Source of the DNA: CAISKJ01 sp046351555
GTDB lineage: Bacteria > Myxococcota_A > Polyangia > Polyangiales > Ga0077539
NCBI GenBank assembly: GCA_046351555.1
Contig: JAXLYI010000006.1
Location: 470,331 to 534,330, forward strand
Direction of reading: 5' to 3'
DNA length: 64,000 bases
Positions 33,606-42,843 of this stretch are shown piece by piece. Numbering within the stretch: the first letter of the stretch is position 1; each line of letters begins with the position of its first letter. The position numbers and the translations under genes are program-made. The notes beneath the pieces are model-generated. The model was not told where the DNA came from. It did not search any database and worked only from the letters and a program-made list of their open reading frames with translations.

Positions 33606-34820
33606 GTGAGCCGCCGTGTCCCCCGCGCCCTGGCACTGTCCGCGCTTGCGCACGGGCTCGTCTGCGCGCTGTGGGCCTGGCACGCGCACCGCCATCCCCC
33701 GCCGGTCGACGCGCCCGCGGCCGCCTCGCTCGCCCCCGTCGAACTCGACTTCTCCGAGCCCCCGCCGCCTCCAGCACCCGAGCCCGCGGCGCCCGAGCCC
33801 CCTTCGCCCGCCGCGCCCTCCGCCGCGCCGCCCGTGCGCACCGCGCTCGCCGCCCGCGCGCTCCCGTCGCCCGTCGCCGCCGCGCCCGCGCCCTCCGCGC
33901 CCGCGCCGTCCGCGCCCGTGCCGTCCGCCGCTGCGCCTCCATCCCCCCCCGCGCCCACCGCGCCCGGCGCCAACCCCACGCTCGTCGCGCCCGCGCCGCA
34001 CGTCGACGCAATGGCGCTCCTGCGCAACTCGCGCGACGACGTCGCCGCGGCGGCCGTGCGCGGGGGCATCGTGTTCGCGCCGTCCGACGCGGCGCGGCCC
34101 TCGCGCGACCTCGTCACGCTGCCCACCGGGACGCCCCTCGAGCGCGCCCGCGCGGCCTCCGCGGGCTACGTGGCGGGCCGCCTCGCCGAGGCGCCGCCGC
34201 GGCCCGAGGCGCCCGGCGTCCGCACCTACTACTGGCACTTGCGCCGCCGCATGGAGGAGACGTGGCGGCCGGGCGTCTCGCGCGAGCCCTCCCTCGGGCA
34301 GACGCTGCTCGCGACCCTCGGGATGGACACCGCGCGCGCGCAGCAGGCCACCGAGGTCGCGATGGGCGCCGGCGCGCACCCGGGCCGCGCGGGCAGCACC
34401 ATGCAGGCCGCGGATGACGCGCACGGGGGCAACGCCTCGACGCGGCCCACGGTGCAGCCCTTCGTCGGCATCGTCGACCAGGCGCAGGTCAACCGCCAGG
34501 TGACGCGCGCCGAGGTGCTCGTCGAGCAGGACGAGGACGGCCGCGTCCTCGACATCCGCATGGCGCGCTCGTCGCGCATCCCGAGCTACGACCGCGCGGC
34601 GCTCGCGGCGGTGCGCGAGGCGCTCCCGCTCCAGACGCCGGCGCGGATGCCGGGCGGGCGGCGGTCGCGCTGGTCGTTCGAGACGGTGGCGTCGCGGGCG
34701 CCGTTCATCCCGGGCGCGGGGATGATGTTCGACGAGTCGAGCGGGTGGTTCGAAGTGGTGTACCCGGGGCGGGTGTTCACGCGGAGCCGCGTGTGGCTGG
34801 AGTCGGCGCAGCCACTGTAG
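33606..34820 (+). CDS. TonB-like energy transducer or AgmX-type membrane protein
   Basis: The 404-residue protein (GTG start, VSRRVPRALALSALAHGLVC) has one N-terminal membrane span followed by a long Pro/Ala/Glu-rich periplasm-spanning region (PPPPPAPEPAAPEPPSPAAP and similar). The C-terminal ~140 residues carry a TonB-type segment: VEQDEDGRVLDIRMARSSRI followed by PSYDRAALAAVREALPL. TonB proteins pass proton-motive-force energy to outer-membrane receptors. No ExbB/ExbD lies nearby. A TATCAC hexamer 7 nt before the start suggests a leaderless mRNA. It is convergent with the TPR lipoprotein gene. Confidence 0.75.
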   Translation: MSRRVPRALALSALAHGLVCALWAWHAHRHPPPVDAPAAASLAPVELDFSEPPPPPAPEPAAPEPPSPAAPSAAPPVRTALAARALPSPVAAAPAPSAPAPSAPVPSAAAPPSPPAPTAPGANPTLVAPAPHVDAMALLRNSRDDVAAAAVRGGIVFAPSDAARPSRDLVTLPTGTPLERARAASAGYVAGRLAEAPPRPEAPGVRTYYWHLRRRMEETWRPGVSREPSLGQTLLATLGMDTARAQQATEVAMGAGAHPGRAGSTMQAADDAHGGNASTRPTVQPFVGIVDQAQVNRQVTRAEVLVEQDEDGRVLDIRMARSSRIPSYDRAALAAVREALPLQTPARMPGGRRSRWSFETVASRAPFIPGAGMMFDESSGWFEVVYPGRVFTRSRVWLESAQPL

Positions 34821-34824
34821 CGAG

Positions 34825-35610
34825 CTACTGCGAGAGGGCGCGCACGCGGTCTTCGACCACGGCCCGGTCGGGCGCGTCAGGCCGCCGCGCGAGGAACTCC
34901 CGGAACGCCGCCGCCGCCTCCGCCCGGTGCCCCAGGTGCTCGTGCGTGACCGCGAGGTTGAAGTAGAGCTCGGCCACCTCGCGCCGCGACTCCTGCGAGT
35001 ACCGCAGCGCCGCTTCGAAGGCCGCGAGCGCGGGCCGGTAGCGCCGTCGCTGGTAGAGCCCCACGCCGCGCGCGAAGAACTCCGCCGCCTCACGAACGAG
35101 CTGGTCCTCGCCCGGCGGCGGCCGCGCGATGTCCTCCTGACGTCGCCGCGCGAAGCCCCGCAGCGCCGCCATCCGCTGGTCGAGGTCGGCCCGCAGCGCC
35201 GCCGGGGGGTCGTGCGACATCACCCGCGCGTGCCAGCGCTCCGCGTCGTCCACCGCCGCCGACCGCTCGCACATGCGAAACGCGTTGAAGGCCATCTCCA
35301 TCGACGGCGCGCGCTCGTACGCCTCGCCGAACAGCCGCGCCGCCTGCGTGAACTCGTTGCGCCCCGCGGCCTCCTGCGCCTCGCGGTAGAGCCGCGCCGC
35401 CTCGCCCGTCACCCCCGCGTCGCCGCCCGCCGCGGGCCCGCTCGCGTCCGCCGCGACCGCGCCCGCGTCCGTCGCCGTTGTCGTCACAGACTCCGCGCCG
35501 CCCCCGCCGCGCACCACCGTGACCGGAGCGCCCGGCCCCGTTGTGGATGCCTGCCCCCCCGCGCAGGCCCCGAGGAACACCGTCGCCCACAGCACGCTTC
35601 GCGTCGCCAT
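34825..35610 (-). CDS. TPR-containing lipoprotein
   Basis: The 261-residue protein starts MATRSVLWATVFLGACAGGQ with a good lipobox (LGAC). A Thr/Gly/Ala linker to residue ~70 precedes tetratricopeptide-like helices: YREAQEAAGRNEFTQAARLF, FFARGVGLYQRRRYRPALAA and LYFNLAVTHEHLGHRAEAAA. It is probably anchored in the outer membrane and holds a partner protein. It is the last gene of the minus-strand series beginning at 40590. TAGCGT 7 nt before the ATG could provide its own promoter. Confidence 0.8.
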   Translation of the reverse strand: MATRSVLWATVFLGACAGGQASTTGPGAPVTVVRGGGGAESVTTTATDAGAVAADASGPAAGGDAGVTGEAARLYREAQEAAGRNEFTQAARLFGEAYERAPSMEMAFNAFRMCERSAAVDDAERWHARVMSHDPPAALRADLDQRMAALRGFARRRQEDIARPPPGEDQLVREAAEFFARGVGLYQRRRYRPALAAFEAALRYSQESRREVAELYFNLAVTHEHLGHRAEAAAAFREFLARRPDAPDRAVVEDRVRALSQ

Positions 35611-35617
35611 CGCCGCG

Positions 35618-35623
35618 ACGCTA
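35618..35623 (-). promoter_or_regulatory. -10-like hexamer TAGCGT
   Basis: TAGCGT ends 7 nt before the ATG at 35610 and lies in the 24-nt gap after the SWIM gene stop. Confidence 0.3.
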
Positions 35624-35634
35624 CCACGGCGCGC

Positions 35635-37377
35635 TCAGGCCGCGTCGAGCGCGCGCTGGAAGGCCGGCAGCCCCGCGTAGCGCGTCCGGAGGGCCTCCAC
35701 CCACGCGGCCGCTCCCTCGTCGCCGAGGCGCGCCGCGAGCGCCCGCGCCCGCGCCGCCACGCGGCTCGCCTCGCGGTAGTGCGTCCGGCTGCGCAGCGCG
35801 ACGAGCCCGTCGACGAGGCGGCGGTACACCTCCAGCGCGTCGCGCGGCCGCGACGACTCCAGCGCCTCCGCCAGACGCTGCCGCTGCGCGATCGCGCCCG
35901 TCGGCCGCTGCCGGTCGCCGAGCGCCACGCGCAGCGCCTCGTCGAGCCGCCCCTCGCGGAGAAGGACGTCGTACACCAGCGGGTGCCCGCGCTCCTCGAG
36001 CCACGCGAGGGCGCGCGCCTCCACCGCGGGCCACGCGTCGCCCGACGCCTCCCGCAGCGCGTCGAAGGTTTCGGGCCCGGGCCGCGCGTGGAGCTCGGCC
36101 TCACACGCGTCACGCAGCGCCTCGGCGTCGCGCCGCGCCGCCGCCCGCGTCTCGATCCACGCCCGCATCCGCGCGCGGTTGGCCTCCGAGGCGCGCTCCA
36201 TCCGCGCGAGCACGGCGCGCTCGGCCTCCGCGCCGTGGCCCGCGGACGCGAGCGCGTCGGCCGCCTCGACGAGCTCCGCGTCGTGCACCCGCGCGAGCTC
36301 CGCGAGGGCCTCCTCCGTGCGCCCGCGGCGCGCCAGGAGCCGCACCGCCGCCCCGTGCCGGTCGAGCGAGCGGGCGCGGTCGAGCCACGCCGCGTCGTCC
36401 ACGACGCCCTCCTCCAGCGCGAGCAGGCACAGCGTCCAGGCCCGCTGCGCGAAGCCCTCCACGCGCTCGAGCGCGTCGCGGGCGTCCGACCCCAGCGCGC
36501 GCCGCTCGGCCTCCGTCGCCCGCGCGGCGGCGAGGGCCACGGCGTGGCGCCCCGGCGAGGGCCCGTACCCGAGGGCGGTCCCCTGATCGATGTCGAAGCG
36601 GGTCACGTCGACCAGCGCGCGCAACAGCGCGAGCCGCGCGTCACCGCGGGCCGCGTCCACGCAGCGGGCGAGCGCGTCGAGCCGGGCGCGCACCACCGCG
36701 AGGACGGCGCCCCCGTCGGGCCCGAAGCGCCGCCAGCGACCGAGCGCCGCGTGGGCCACCTGGAGGTGGAGCCGCCCGCGCCCCGCCACATCCTCCGGCG
36801 CGAGCGACACCTCGCCTTCGCGCACGAGTTCGTCGAGCCCCGCGACCACCTCCGCCGCCTCGCCGCCCCGACGGAACACCCCCGCCGCCCGCTCGCGCCA
36901 CGCGTCGGGGCCTGGCTCGACGCGGGCGCGCCGCTCCGGCAGTGCATCATCGAGCACGGCGTCGAGCTCGCCGCGCCGGCGGAGCATCGCGCCGACGAGC
37001 GAGCGGAGCGCCGCACGGTCGAGCGCGTCGAGCGCGCGGTCGAGCGGGGGGACGGGGGCGAAGGCGCGCGGGTCTTCGCGCCAGCGGAGGAGCAGCGCGC
37101 CGACGTGCTTGCAGCCGCCGACGTCGCCCACCGGGCACGAGCACCGGGCCTCGGCCACGCCGTCGGGCGCGAGGCGGGCGCGCACGTCGTAGACGTCCTC
37201 GGTCGATCCTTCGCTGCGCGCGAGGAGCCACGTCCCTTCGCGCCGCGCGTCGAACACGGCGCCCCAGGCGTGGTAGAGCCGCGCCCGCTCCAGGTTGCGC
37301 GCGCCCACCCCCTCGAGGATGGCGCGCTCGCTCACGGTGACGGTGGTGTCGTTCGAAGGGTTCACGCGCGGGAGCAT
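35635..37377 (-). CDS. SWIM zinc-finger protein with long helical-repeat region
   Basis: The 580-residue protein has a SWIM finger near the N-terminus: CSCPVGDVGGCKHVGALLL (C79, C81, C89, H91), the CxCx7CxH motif that binds nucleic acid or protein. The rest is helical, rich in Arg/Ala and TPR-like (WLDRARSLDRHGAAVRLLAR, EALAELARVHDAELVEAADA). No helicase domain is attached, unlike SWIM-SNF2 proteins, but SWIM proteins often pair with helicases in trans. The start is uncertain: ATG at 37377 (MLPRVNPSND) or TTG at 37401. It lies 45 nt after the lipase-like gene on the same strand. Confidence 0.75.
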   Translation of the reverse strand: MLPRVNPSNDTTVTVSERAILEGVGARNLERARLYHAWGAVFDARREGTWLLARSEGSTEDVYDVRARLAPDGVAEARCSCPVGDVGGCKHVGALLLRWREDPRAFAPVPPLDRALDALDRAALRSLVGAMLRRRGELDAVLDDALPERRARVEPGPDAWRERAAGVFRRGGEAAEVVAGLDELVREGEVSLAPEDVAGRGRLHLQVAHAALGRWRRFGPDGGAVLAVVRARLDALARCVDAARGDARLALLRALVDVTRFDIDQGTALGYGPSPGRHAVALAAARATEAERRALGSDARDALERVEGFAQRAWTLCLLALEEGVVDDAAWLDRARSLDRHGAAVRLLARRGRTEEALAELARVHDAELVEAADALASAGHGAEAERAVLARMERASEANRARMRAWIETRAAARRDAEALRDACEAELHARPGPETFDALREASGDAWPAVEARALAWLEERGHPLVYDVLLREGRLDEALRVALGDRQRPTGAIAQRQRLAEALESSRPRDALEVYRRLVDGLVALRSRTHYREASRVAARARALAARLGDEGAAAWVEALRTRYAGLPAFQRALDAA

Positions 37378-37422
37378 CCGCCGCGCCAGGAGCTCCTGCA
37401 ACGCGCGGCGTGACGTACCCCG

Positions 37423-38907
37423 TCACATGGCCGGGGTGGCGCGGCAGCGGGTCGGCGGGGCGACGCGGCAGAGGTTCGCGGCGTCGAGCGGGCGGTTGGC
37501 GAAGCGGTCGCGCGCGAACTCCAAGATCTCCGGCAGCGCCCAGGTGGTGGCGCGCGTGTGGGCGGCGCCGGCGCACTCGAGGTACTGCATGCGGTAGCCC
37601 TGGCGGCAGAGCGTCTCGAAGCTGGCGCGCTCGGTGGGCGTGTCGACGAGCTGGTCCTGCTCGCCGAGCACCCAGAGGACGCCGTAGCCGGGCGCGGCGT
37701 GCGGCGCGCGCGGGACGGAGGTGGAGGTGATGCCGTTCTCGATGACGGGGCAGCCCCAGGGGGAGACTGTTCGGATGCCCTGCGGCCCCGCCGCGCCGTC
37801 GAGGAGGCTCTGCGTGAAGATCGCCTCGCGCGTCAGCCCGCGCACGTCGGGCGAGCAGCTCGCCGCCAGCCGCATCGGCAGGTCGACGTCCCACGGCGCG
37901 CGGAACACCTCCGACAGCCTCCCGCCGAGCCCGTACCACGGCGCGATCACCGTGTAGAACGCCGCCACGTTCGCGGTCGCCTGCACCGTCATCCGCAGCC
38001 CGCGGTTGGTCTCCGCCTCCATGTCCGCGGGCGGCACCGTCGCGACGACGCCCGCGTGCTCGAGCTCGGGCGCGTAGTACGAATCGATGCGGTCGACCCA
38101 GAGGGCCGCGTGGCCCCCCTGCGAGCCGCCGACGGTGACGAAGCGCTGGCGCGCGCAGGCCGGGCCGTTGAGCGAAGCGAGGTGCCGCACGCCCGCGCGC
38201 ACCGCGTCGAGCGACGCCATCGCGGTGGCGGTGCCGACGAGGTACGGGTGCGGGAAGCCCGTCGGCCCGCCGAACGCGCGCAGCCCGATGTAGTCGGGCG
38301 CCACCACCACGTAGCCCGCCGACGCCAGCGCCGCGCCGAGCACCCGCGCGTCGGCCGTGGCCGAGGGCGCGCAGGCGTCGTTGAAGCCCGAGGTGCCGTG
38401 GAGCACCAGCAGCACCTCGAAGCTCTCGCGCGCAGCGAGGTCGCTCGGGTACGCGACGAGGGCGGTGGCGTCGAGCAGGCGGCCGCGGTCCTGCGTGGTG
38501 TAGGAGATCTGCTCGGCCACCACGTCGTGCGAGAGCTGAACGGGGAGCGTGATCCCCGCGCCCGACGCCAGCGCGCGCAGGATCACCGCGGAGTACGACT
38601 GGCGCGCGTTGGTCCCGGTCGGGCGCCCGAGGTCGGGCGAGTCGAGCCAGCGAAAAGCGGGCTGCCCGCAGCGCGCCGGGGCCTCCGCGAGCGCGCGCGC
38701 CGCGGCCGAGTCGCCGAGCCGCGGCGGCGCGAGGGGGCACGGCGGGAGGGACGCGTCGGGCGCGACGTCGGGCCTGGCGACGTCGGTGACGGCCGCATCC
38801 GACGCGTCGGCGACGGTGGCGTCGGCGGGGGGCGCGGGCGCCGGGTCGCTGCACGCGGCGAGCGCGAGGGGGAGCGCGAACGCGAAGGGAGGCCGAAGGT
38901 GCTTCAC
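37423..38907 (-). CDS. alpha/beta-hydrolase lipoprotein, secretory-lipase-like
   Basis: The 494-residue protein (GTG start) begins VKHLRPPFAFALPLALAACS, a lipoprotein signal, followed by an Asp/Ala/Val linker. The body is an alpha/beta hydrolase: VLLVLHGTSGFND, VVVAPDYIGLRAFGG and the nucleophile elbow TVGGSQGGHAALW (GxSxG). LGEQDQLVDTPTERA and AGAAHTRATTWA are probable positions of the acid and His of the triad. The order and spacing fit secretory lipases (PF03583). It probably hydrolyses esters or lipids outside the cell, in line with a predatory or saprophytic life style. It lies 42 nt downstream of the AlkX gene. Confidence 0.8.
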   Translation of the reverse strand: MKHLRPPFAFALPLALAACSDPAPAPPADATVADASDAAVTDVARPDVAPDASLPPCPLAPPRLGDSAAARALAEAPARCGQPAFRWLDSPDLGRPTGTNARQSYSAVILRALASGAGITLPVQLSHDVVAEQISYTTQDRGRLLDATALVAYPSDLAARESFEVLLVLHGTSGFNDACAPSATADARVLGAALASAGYVVVAPDYIGLRAFGGPTGFPHPYLVGTATAMASLDAVRAGVRHLASLNGPACARQRFVTVGGSQGGHAALWVDRIDSYYAPELEHAGVVATVPPADMEAETNRGLRMTVQATANVAAFYTVIAPWYGLGGRLSEVFRAPWDVDLPMRLAASCSPDVRGLTREAIFTQSLLDGAAGPQGIRTVSPWGCPVIENGITSTSVPRAPHAAPGYGVLWVLGEQDQLVDTPTERASFETLCRQGYRMQYLECAGAAHTRATTWALPEILEFARDRFANRPLDAANLCRVAPPTRCRATPAM

Positions 38908-38949
38908 GCCCCGCGTCTGCCACGGAAGCGCCCGCGCGGGAAGCGCCCG

Positions 38950-40059
38950 TTATTTCCGCAGCCCGAGGAAACGCGCGAGCTCCGCCACCGCGCCCGCCAC
39001 CGCGTGCCCGCGGCGCACCGAACGCCCGACCACCGCGAGCTTCCCCCCCGCGCGGTCGGCCTTCGGGTCGACGTGGCCCACCAGCTCCGCGCCCGCCAGC
39101 ACCGGGAGCGCGTAGTACCCGCGGCGCCGCTTCGCCGGCGGCGTGTACACCTCCCAGGTGTAGTCGAAGCCCCAGAGCGACGCGGTCACGCGGCGGTCGT
39201 ACACCAGCGGGTCGAGCGGCGCGAGCAGGAGCGGCGCGGCGCGCGCGTCGGGCTCGGCGGCGGTCGCGTCGAAGAGCGGGAGGTCGTCGCGCAGGCAGTG
39301 GAGCGTCGCCCCGTCGACCGCCACGGCCTGCACCGCGTCCTCCACCCGCGCGAGCTCGGCGCGCTTGAGCGCCACGAGCCGCCGCTGCCGCAGCCGCAGG
39401 AGCGCCTCCCAGCGCAGGGCATCGTCCTCGCCGGGCTCGGGCGCCGCGAGGGCGTGCGCCGGGAGCACGCGCTCAGGGAGGTCGTACACGCGCCGCTGCC
39501 CCGCGCCGCGCGCCGCGACGAGCAGCCGCCCGTGGAAGAAGAGCTTCTGCATCGTGTGCTTCGCGAGCGTCGCCGGGCCCCACGCCGCCCGCGCCTTGCG
39601 CCCGTCGTCGAAGTCCTCGGGCCCCGACGGGCCCCGCCGCGCCACCTCGCGCAAGAGCGCCTCGCCGAGCCGCGCCTCCTCGCGCGTGAGCCGCCCCGAC
39701 CAGGCGTCGACGCGCGCCGTCCGCGCCCGCATCGCGCGCTTGAGCCACGGCCACGCATCGCAGGGGAAGGCCGCCAGCACGCCGGGGTACGGGAGGAAGT
39801 GTTCGAAGGCCGCGCGCCGTTCGGGGGCGAGCGGGGCGCCGTCGCCGTGGAGGTGGCGCGTGAGGTCGCCCTCGCGGTAGCCCGCCACGCGGTTGCGCAG
39901 GATGAGGTCGTGCATGCGCCCGCAGACGTTGATCGGGTCGATCTGCACGTACCCGAGGTGGGCGAGCGCCTCGGGCACGCCGGGCGCGGGCGCGTCGAGC
40001 AGCACCGCGCGGCGGTGGAAGCGGCGGGCGTGGGCGGCGGAGACGCGGAGCGGGGGCAT
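38950..40059 (-). CDS. AlkX/YcaQ-type DNA glycosylase (HTH_42 family)
   Basis: The 369-residue protein belongs to the winged-helix HTH_42 family (PF06224). GYVQIDPINVCGRMHDLILR contains Q39-I-D41, the Q-x-D catalytic motif of the YcaQ/AlkX branch; the AlkZ branch has Q-x-Q. FHGRLLVAARGAGQRRVYDL and LLAPLDPLVYDRRVTASLWG followed by FDYTWEVYTPPAKR are further family signatures. YcaQ/AlkX removes bulky alkylated bases and unhooks interstrand crosslinks; relatives guard producers of alkylating antibiotics. Here the neighbours are a flavin reductase (3 nt upstream) and a lipase-like protein, not an obvious biosynthetic cluster. Confidence 0.85.
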   Translation of the reverse strand: MPPLRVSAAHARRFHRRAVLLDAPAPGVPEALAHLGYVQIDPINVCGRMHDLILRNRVAGYREGDLTRHLHGDGAPLAPERRAAFEHFLPYPGVLAAFPCDAWPWLKRAMRARTARVDAWSGRLTREEARLGEALLREVARRGPSGPEDFDDGRKARAAWGPATLAKHTMQKLFFHGRLLVAARGAGQRRVYDLPERVLPAHALAAPEPGEDDALRWEALLRLRQRRLVALKRAELARVEDAVQAVAVDGATLHCLRDDLPLFDATAAEPDARAAPLLLAPLDPLVYDRRVTASLWGFDYTWEVYTPPAKRRRGYYALPVLAGAELVGHVDPKADRAGGKLAVVGRSVRRGHAVAGAVAELARFLGLRK

Positions 40060-40062
40060 CGG

Positions 40063-40590
40063 TCAGCCGCCGGCGAAGGTCCCGTAGCGGCGGTCGCGGT
40101 AGACGAGCGGCGCGTTGTCGGGGCCGAGGTGGATCGCGGTCACGTCGCCCAGGCAGAGCGTGTGGTCGCCCGCGGGGACGAGCGCGCGCGTCGCCGCCGA
40201 CCAGGCCCCGAGCGCGCCGCGGAGCAGCGGGGCCCCGTTCGCGTCGGGCGACCAGGCGAGCCGCGCGAAGGGGTCGCCGCGGAGCTCGTGGGGCGTGGCG
40301 AAGAGGTCGGCCGCGTCGCGCTGCGCGTCGGAGAGGAGGTTGACCGCCCAGGCCTCGGCGTCGGCGAGCATGGCGGCGGCGCGCGTCGCGTTGGTGGCCG
40401 ACACCAGGACCACCGGCGGCGCGAGCGACACCGTGAGGAAGGCCGTGGCGGTGAAGCCGTCGAGCGCGCCGCCCGCGCGGCGGACGGTCACCGCGGTCAC
40501 GCTGGCCGCGTGGCGCCGGGCCAGCGCGCGGTAGGTCTCCGCGTCGCCCGGGGCGTAGGTCGCGAACGGGGGCTCTTCAGGGGAGGGCAT
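40063..40590 (-). CDS. flavin reductase-like FMN-binding split-barrel protein
   Basis: The 175-residue protein matches the flavin reductase domain: ASVTAVTVRRAGGALDGFTA followed by TAFLTVSLAPPVVLVSATN is the FMN-binding core, and FAVNLLSD-like AWAVNLLSDAQRDAADLFAT and HTLCLGDVTAIHLG are family motifs. It reduces FMN or FAD with NAD(P)H, usually to feed a monooxygenase; no monooxygenase is adjacent. It is the first gene of a minus-strand series that continues with AlkX. The 224-bp region between this gene and the divergent kinase at 40815 holds no other gene. Confidence 0.85.
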   Translation of the reverse strand: MPSPEEPPFATYAPGDAETYRALARRHAASVTAVTVRRAGGALDGFTATAFLTVSLAPPVVLVSATNATRAAAMLADAEAWAVNLLSDAQRDAADLFATPHELRGDPFARLAWSPDANGAPLLRGALGAWSAATRALVPAGDHTLCLGDVTAIHLGPDNAPLVYRDRRYGTFAGG

Positions 40591-40814
40591 TGCGTCTCGG
40601 GTCCGGTCTCCGGGGTGGGCGGCAGGTGTACGCCGGATGAGACCCGACGCGCAAAGCGAGACAGCGGAGGCCGATCTCGCTCATGGCCGGGCCCGCGGCT
40701 GCCGTTGGAAGGCACAGAAGGCAATGAGCGGTCACAAGCCCAACACCCTGCCGACGGACGCGGCGGCCCCCACGGGGACGGCGTTTCGATGCACGCACCA
40801 CCGGGAGGCGCGCC

Positions 40815-42833
40815 ATGAGCGGTGACCCCGCCCCCTCGCGGCCCCAGTCCCTCTTCCCGAGGGAGCCGCGCCGCGTCGGCAAGTTCGAGTTCCTCATGCG
40901 CCTCGGACAGGGCGGCATGGCCACGGTGTACCTGGCGCGCTCGCTCGGCACGGGCGGCTTCCAGCGCCTGGTTGCCATCAAGCTCATGCACCAGTTCCTG
41001 AGCGCGGACGACCAGTTCGTGGAGATGTTCCTCGACGAGGCGCGCGTGGCGGCCAACATCCGCCACCCCAACTGCGTGTCGATCGTCGACCTCGGCAACG
41101 AGGCCGAGCAGCTCTTCATGGTGATGGACTACGTCGAGGGCGACACCCTCGCCGCCGTCGAGGGCACCGCCGCCCGCCTCGGCCGCGCCATCCCGCTCGG
41201 CGTCGTGCTCCGCATCGTGCTCGACGCCCTCGCCGGCCTCGACGCCGCCCACGAGCTCAAGACCCCCGACGGCGTCGACCTCAAGGTCGTCCACCGCGAC
41301 GTCTCCCCGCAGAACATCATCGTCGGCGTCGACGGAACCGCGCGCCTCACCGACTTCGGCATCGCCCGCGCCGAGCAGCGCATCGCCACCACCCGCACCG
41401 GCATGCTCAAGGGCAAGGCGCCCTTCATGGCCCCCGAGCAGTTCGAAGGCCGCCCGGTCGACCGCCGCGCCGACGTCTTCGCGATGGGCGTCACCCTCTG
41501 GGAGGCCGTCGCCCTGCGTCGGCTCTTCCCCGGCCGCGAGACCTACGAGCAGGCCCTGCGCAACACCCGCGCGCCCTACCGCAAGCTCAAGGAGATCCTC
41601 CCCTCCGTCCCCGCCAGCCTCGACGAGATCGTGCGCAAGTCGCTCGCCCACAACCCCGTCGAGCGCTTCCCCACCGCCGCGGCCTTCGCCGACGCCCTCG
41701 AGCACGAGTTCCGCTCCGTGCTCGCCACGCCGCGCCAGGTCGGCAGCTTCATGGCCGCCGTCGCCGCCGACAAGATCCAGCGCGAGCGCGACGCCGTGCG
41801 CAACGCCCCCAAGCCCGCCGAGGAGCCCGTCGCCCCGCGCACCAGCGCCCGCGCGACCCGCAACACCTACGGCGCCCGCCGCGCCGAGGAGCCCATCGCC
41901 GCCACCGCCGTCCAGGCCTTCGAGTCGCGCCCGCCCGCGGCGGGCGGCGCCGGCCCGCGCCCCGCCAACGACACCGGCTCCGACGACGACCCCGAGGTGG
42001 CCGCCGCGCTCCTCGCGCTCACCGAGATCCCCGCCGACCGCGCCACCGTCGACCTCGGCCCCATCACCCCGCCCGCCGCGGCGCAGGCCGAGCTCCCCGC
42101 GCCCCTCCTCCGCGAGGAGCGCACCTCCGGGCCGCCGTCGCGCCGCCCCCGCCCCGTCGTCGAGTTCGGGCCGCCCGCCCGCGCGCACCACACCCCCACC
42201 GGCGAGCGCGCGGGCCGCCTCGCCGCCTCGCAGCGCCCGCGCTCGGCCACGCTCCAGATCGGCGTACCGCGCGGCGAAGTCGCCGCCGAGCTCCCGGCCG
42301 TCGCCGCGCCCTCGCAGAGCCCGCCCCGCGGCCGCGGCGCGACCCTCGCCGCCGCGCCCGCGCCCCACACGCGCTCGCCCGAGCTGTCGAGCCTGCTCAC
42401 CCGCGACATCGGCGGCCCCGACGCGCAGGCCGTCGCGAAGCCCCAGCCCCCGCCGCCGCCGGCGCGCCCGCGCCAGCCCACCCCCGTCAAGCGCCCCCTC
42501 GGCGACGGCGCCGGCGAGGCGACGCTCGAGTTCAAGCTCGTCACGAGCAAGGTGAAGGAGGCCGCCGAACGCCTCGAGCAGGAGCGCGCGGAGAAGCCCA
42601 AGGCCGCCCCCGAGCCGAGGCCCCCGTCCATCCGTGCGCCCGCGCCCGCGCCCGCGGCGGCGCCCGCCACGCCCAGCGACCCGAAGGCCCTGGCCGACCG
42701 GCGCGTGGCGCAGTTCCCCTCGCTCACGCCATCGCCGCGCGGGCCCACGGTGCTGCACAACCGCTGGGTGTCGGGCGCCGTCCTCGCGACCGTCCTCCTG
42801 GTCGTGATCTTCGTCCTCACCCGCGGGCTCTGA
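40815..42833 (+). CDS. Hanks-type Ser/Thr kinase with C-terminal tail anchor
   Basis: The 672-residue protein has a full kinase domain (residues ~22-295): RLGQGGMATVYLA loop, K56 in VAIKLM, VHRDVSPQNIIV (D162), DFGIAR (D180) and FMAPEQFEG. HRDVSPQN instead of HRDLKPEN is frequent in myxobacterial kinases. Residues ~310-640 are a disordered Pro/Ala/Arg region, and the last ~20 form a single span (VLATVLLVVIFVLTRGL), so the kinase faces the cytoplasm as a tail-anchored protein. It is convergent with, and 10 nt from, the J-protein/Hsp70 operon, which suggests a functional link. GGGAGG precedes the ATG. Confidence 0.9.
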   Translation: MSGDPAPSRPQSLFPREPRRVGKFEFLMRLGQGGMATVYLARSLGTGGFQRLVAIKLMHQFLSADDQFVEMFLDEARVAANIRHPNCVSIVDLGNEAEQLFMVMDYVEGDTLAAVEGTAARLGRAIPLGVVLRIVLDALAGLDAAHELKTPDGVDLKVVHRDVSPQNIIVGVDGTARLTDFGIARAEQRIATTRTGMLKGKAPFMAPEQFEGRPVDRRADVFAMGVTLWEAVALRRLFPGRETYEQALRNTRAPYRKLKEILPSVPASLDEIVRKSLAHNPVERFPTAAAFADALEHEFRSVLATPRQVGSFMAAVAADKIQRERDAVRNAPKPAEEPVAPRTSARATRNTYGARRAEEPIAATAVQAFESRPPAAGGAGPRPANDTGSDDDPEVAAALLALTEIPADRATVDLGPITPPAAAQAELPAPLLREERTSGPPSRRPRPVVEFGPPARAHHTPTGERAGRLAASQRPRSATLQIGVPRGEVAAELPAVAAPSQSPPRGRGATLAAAPAPHTRSPELSSLLTRDIGGPDAQAVAKPQPPPPPARPRQPTPVKRPLGDGAGEATLEFKLVTSKVKEAAERLEQERAEKPKAAPEPRPPSIRAPAPAPAAAPATPSDPKALADRRVAQFPSLTPSPRGPTVLHNRWVSGAVLATVLLVVIFVLTRGL

Positions 42834-42843
42834 CCGCCCGCCT

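Noticed and set aside
37558..40818. Plus-strand frame of ~1086 codons over lipase-like, AlkX and flavin reductase genes
   Set aside because: It spans three genes with established motifs on the other strand and has no domain itself.
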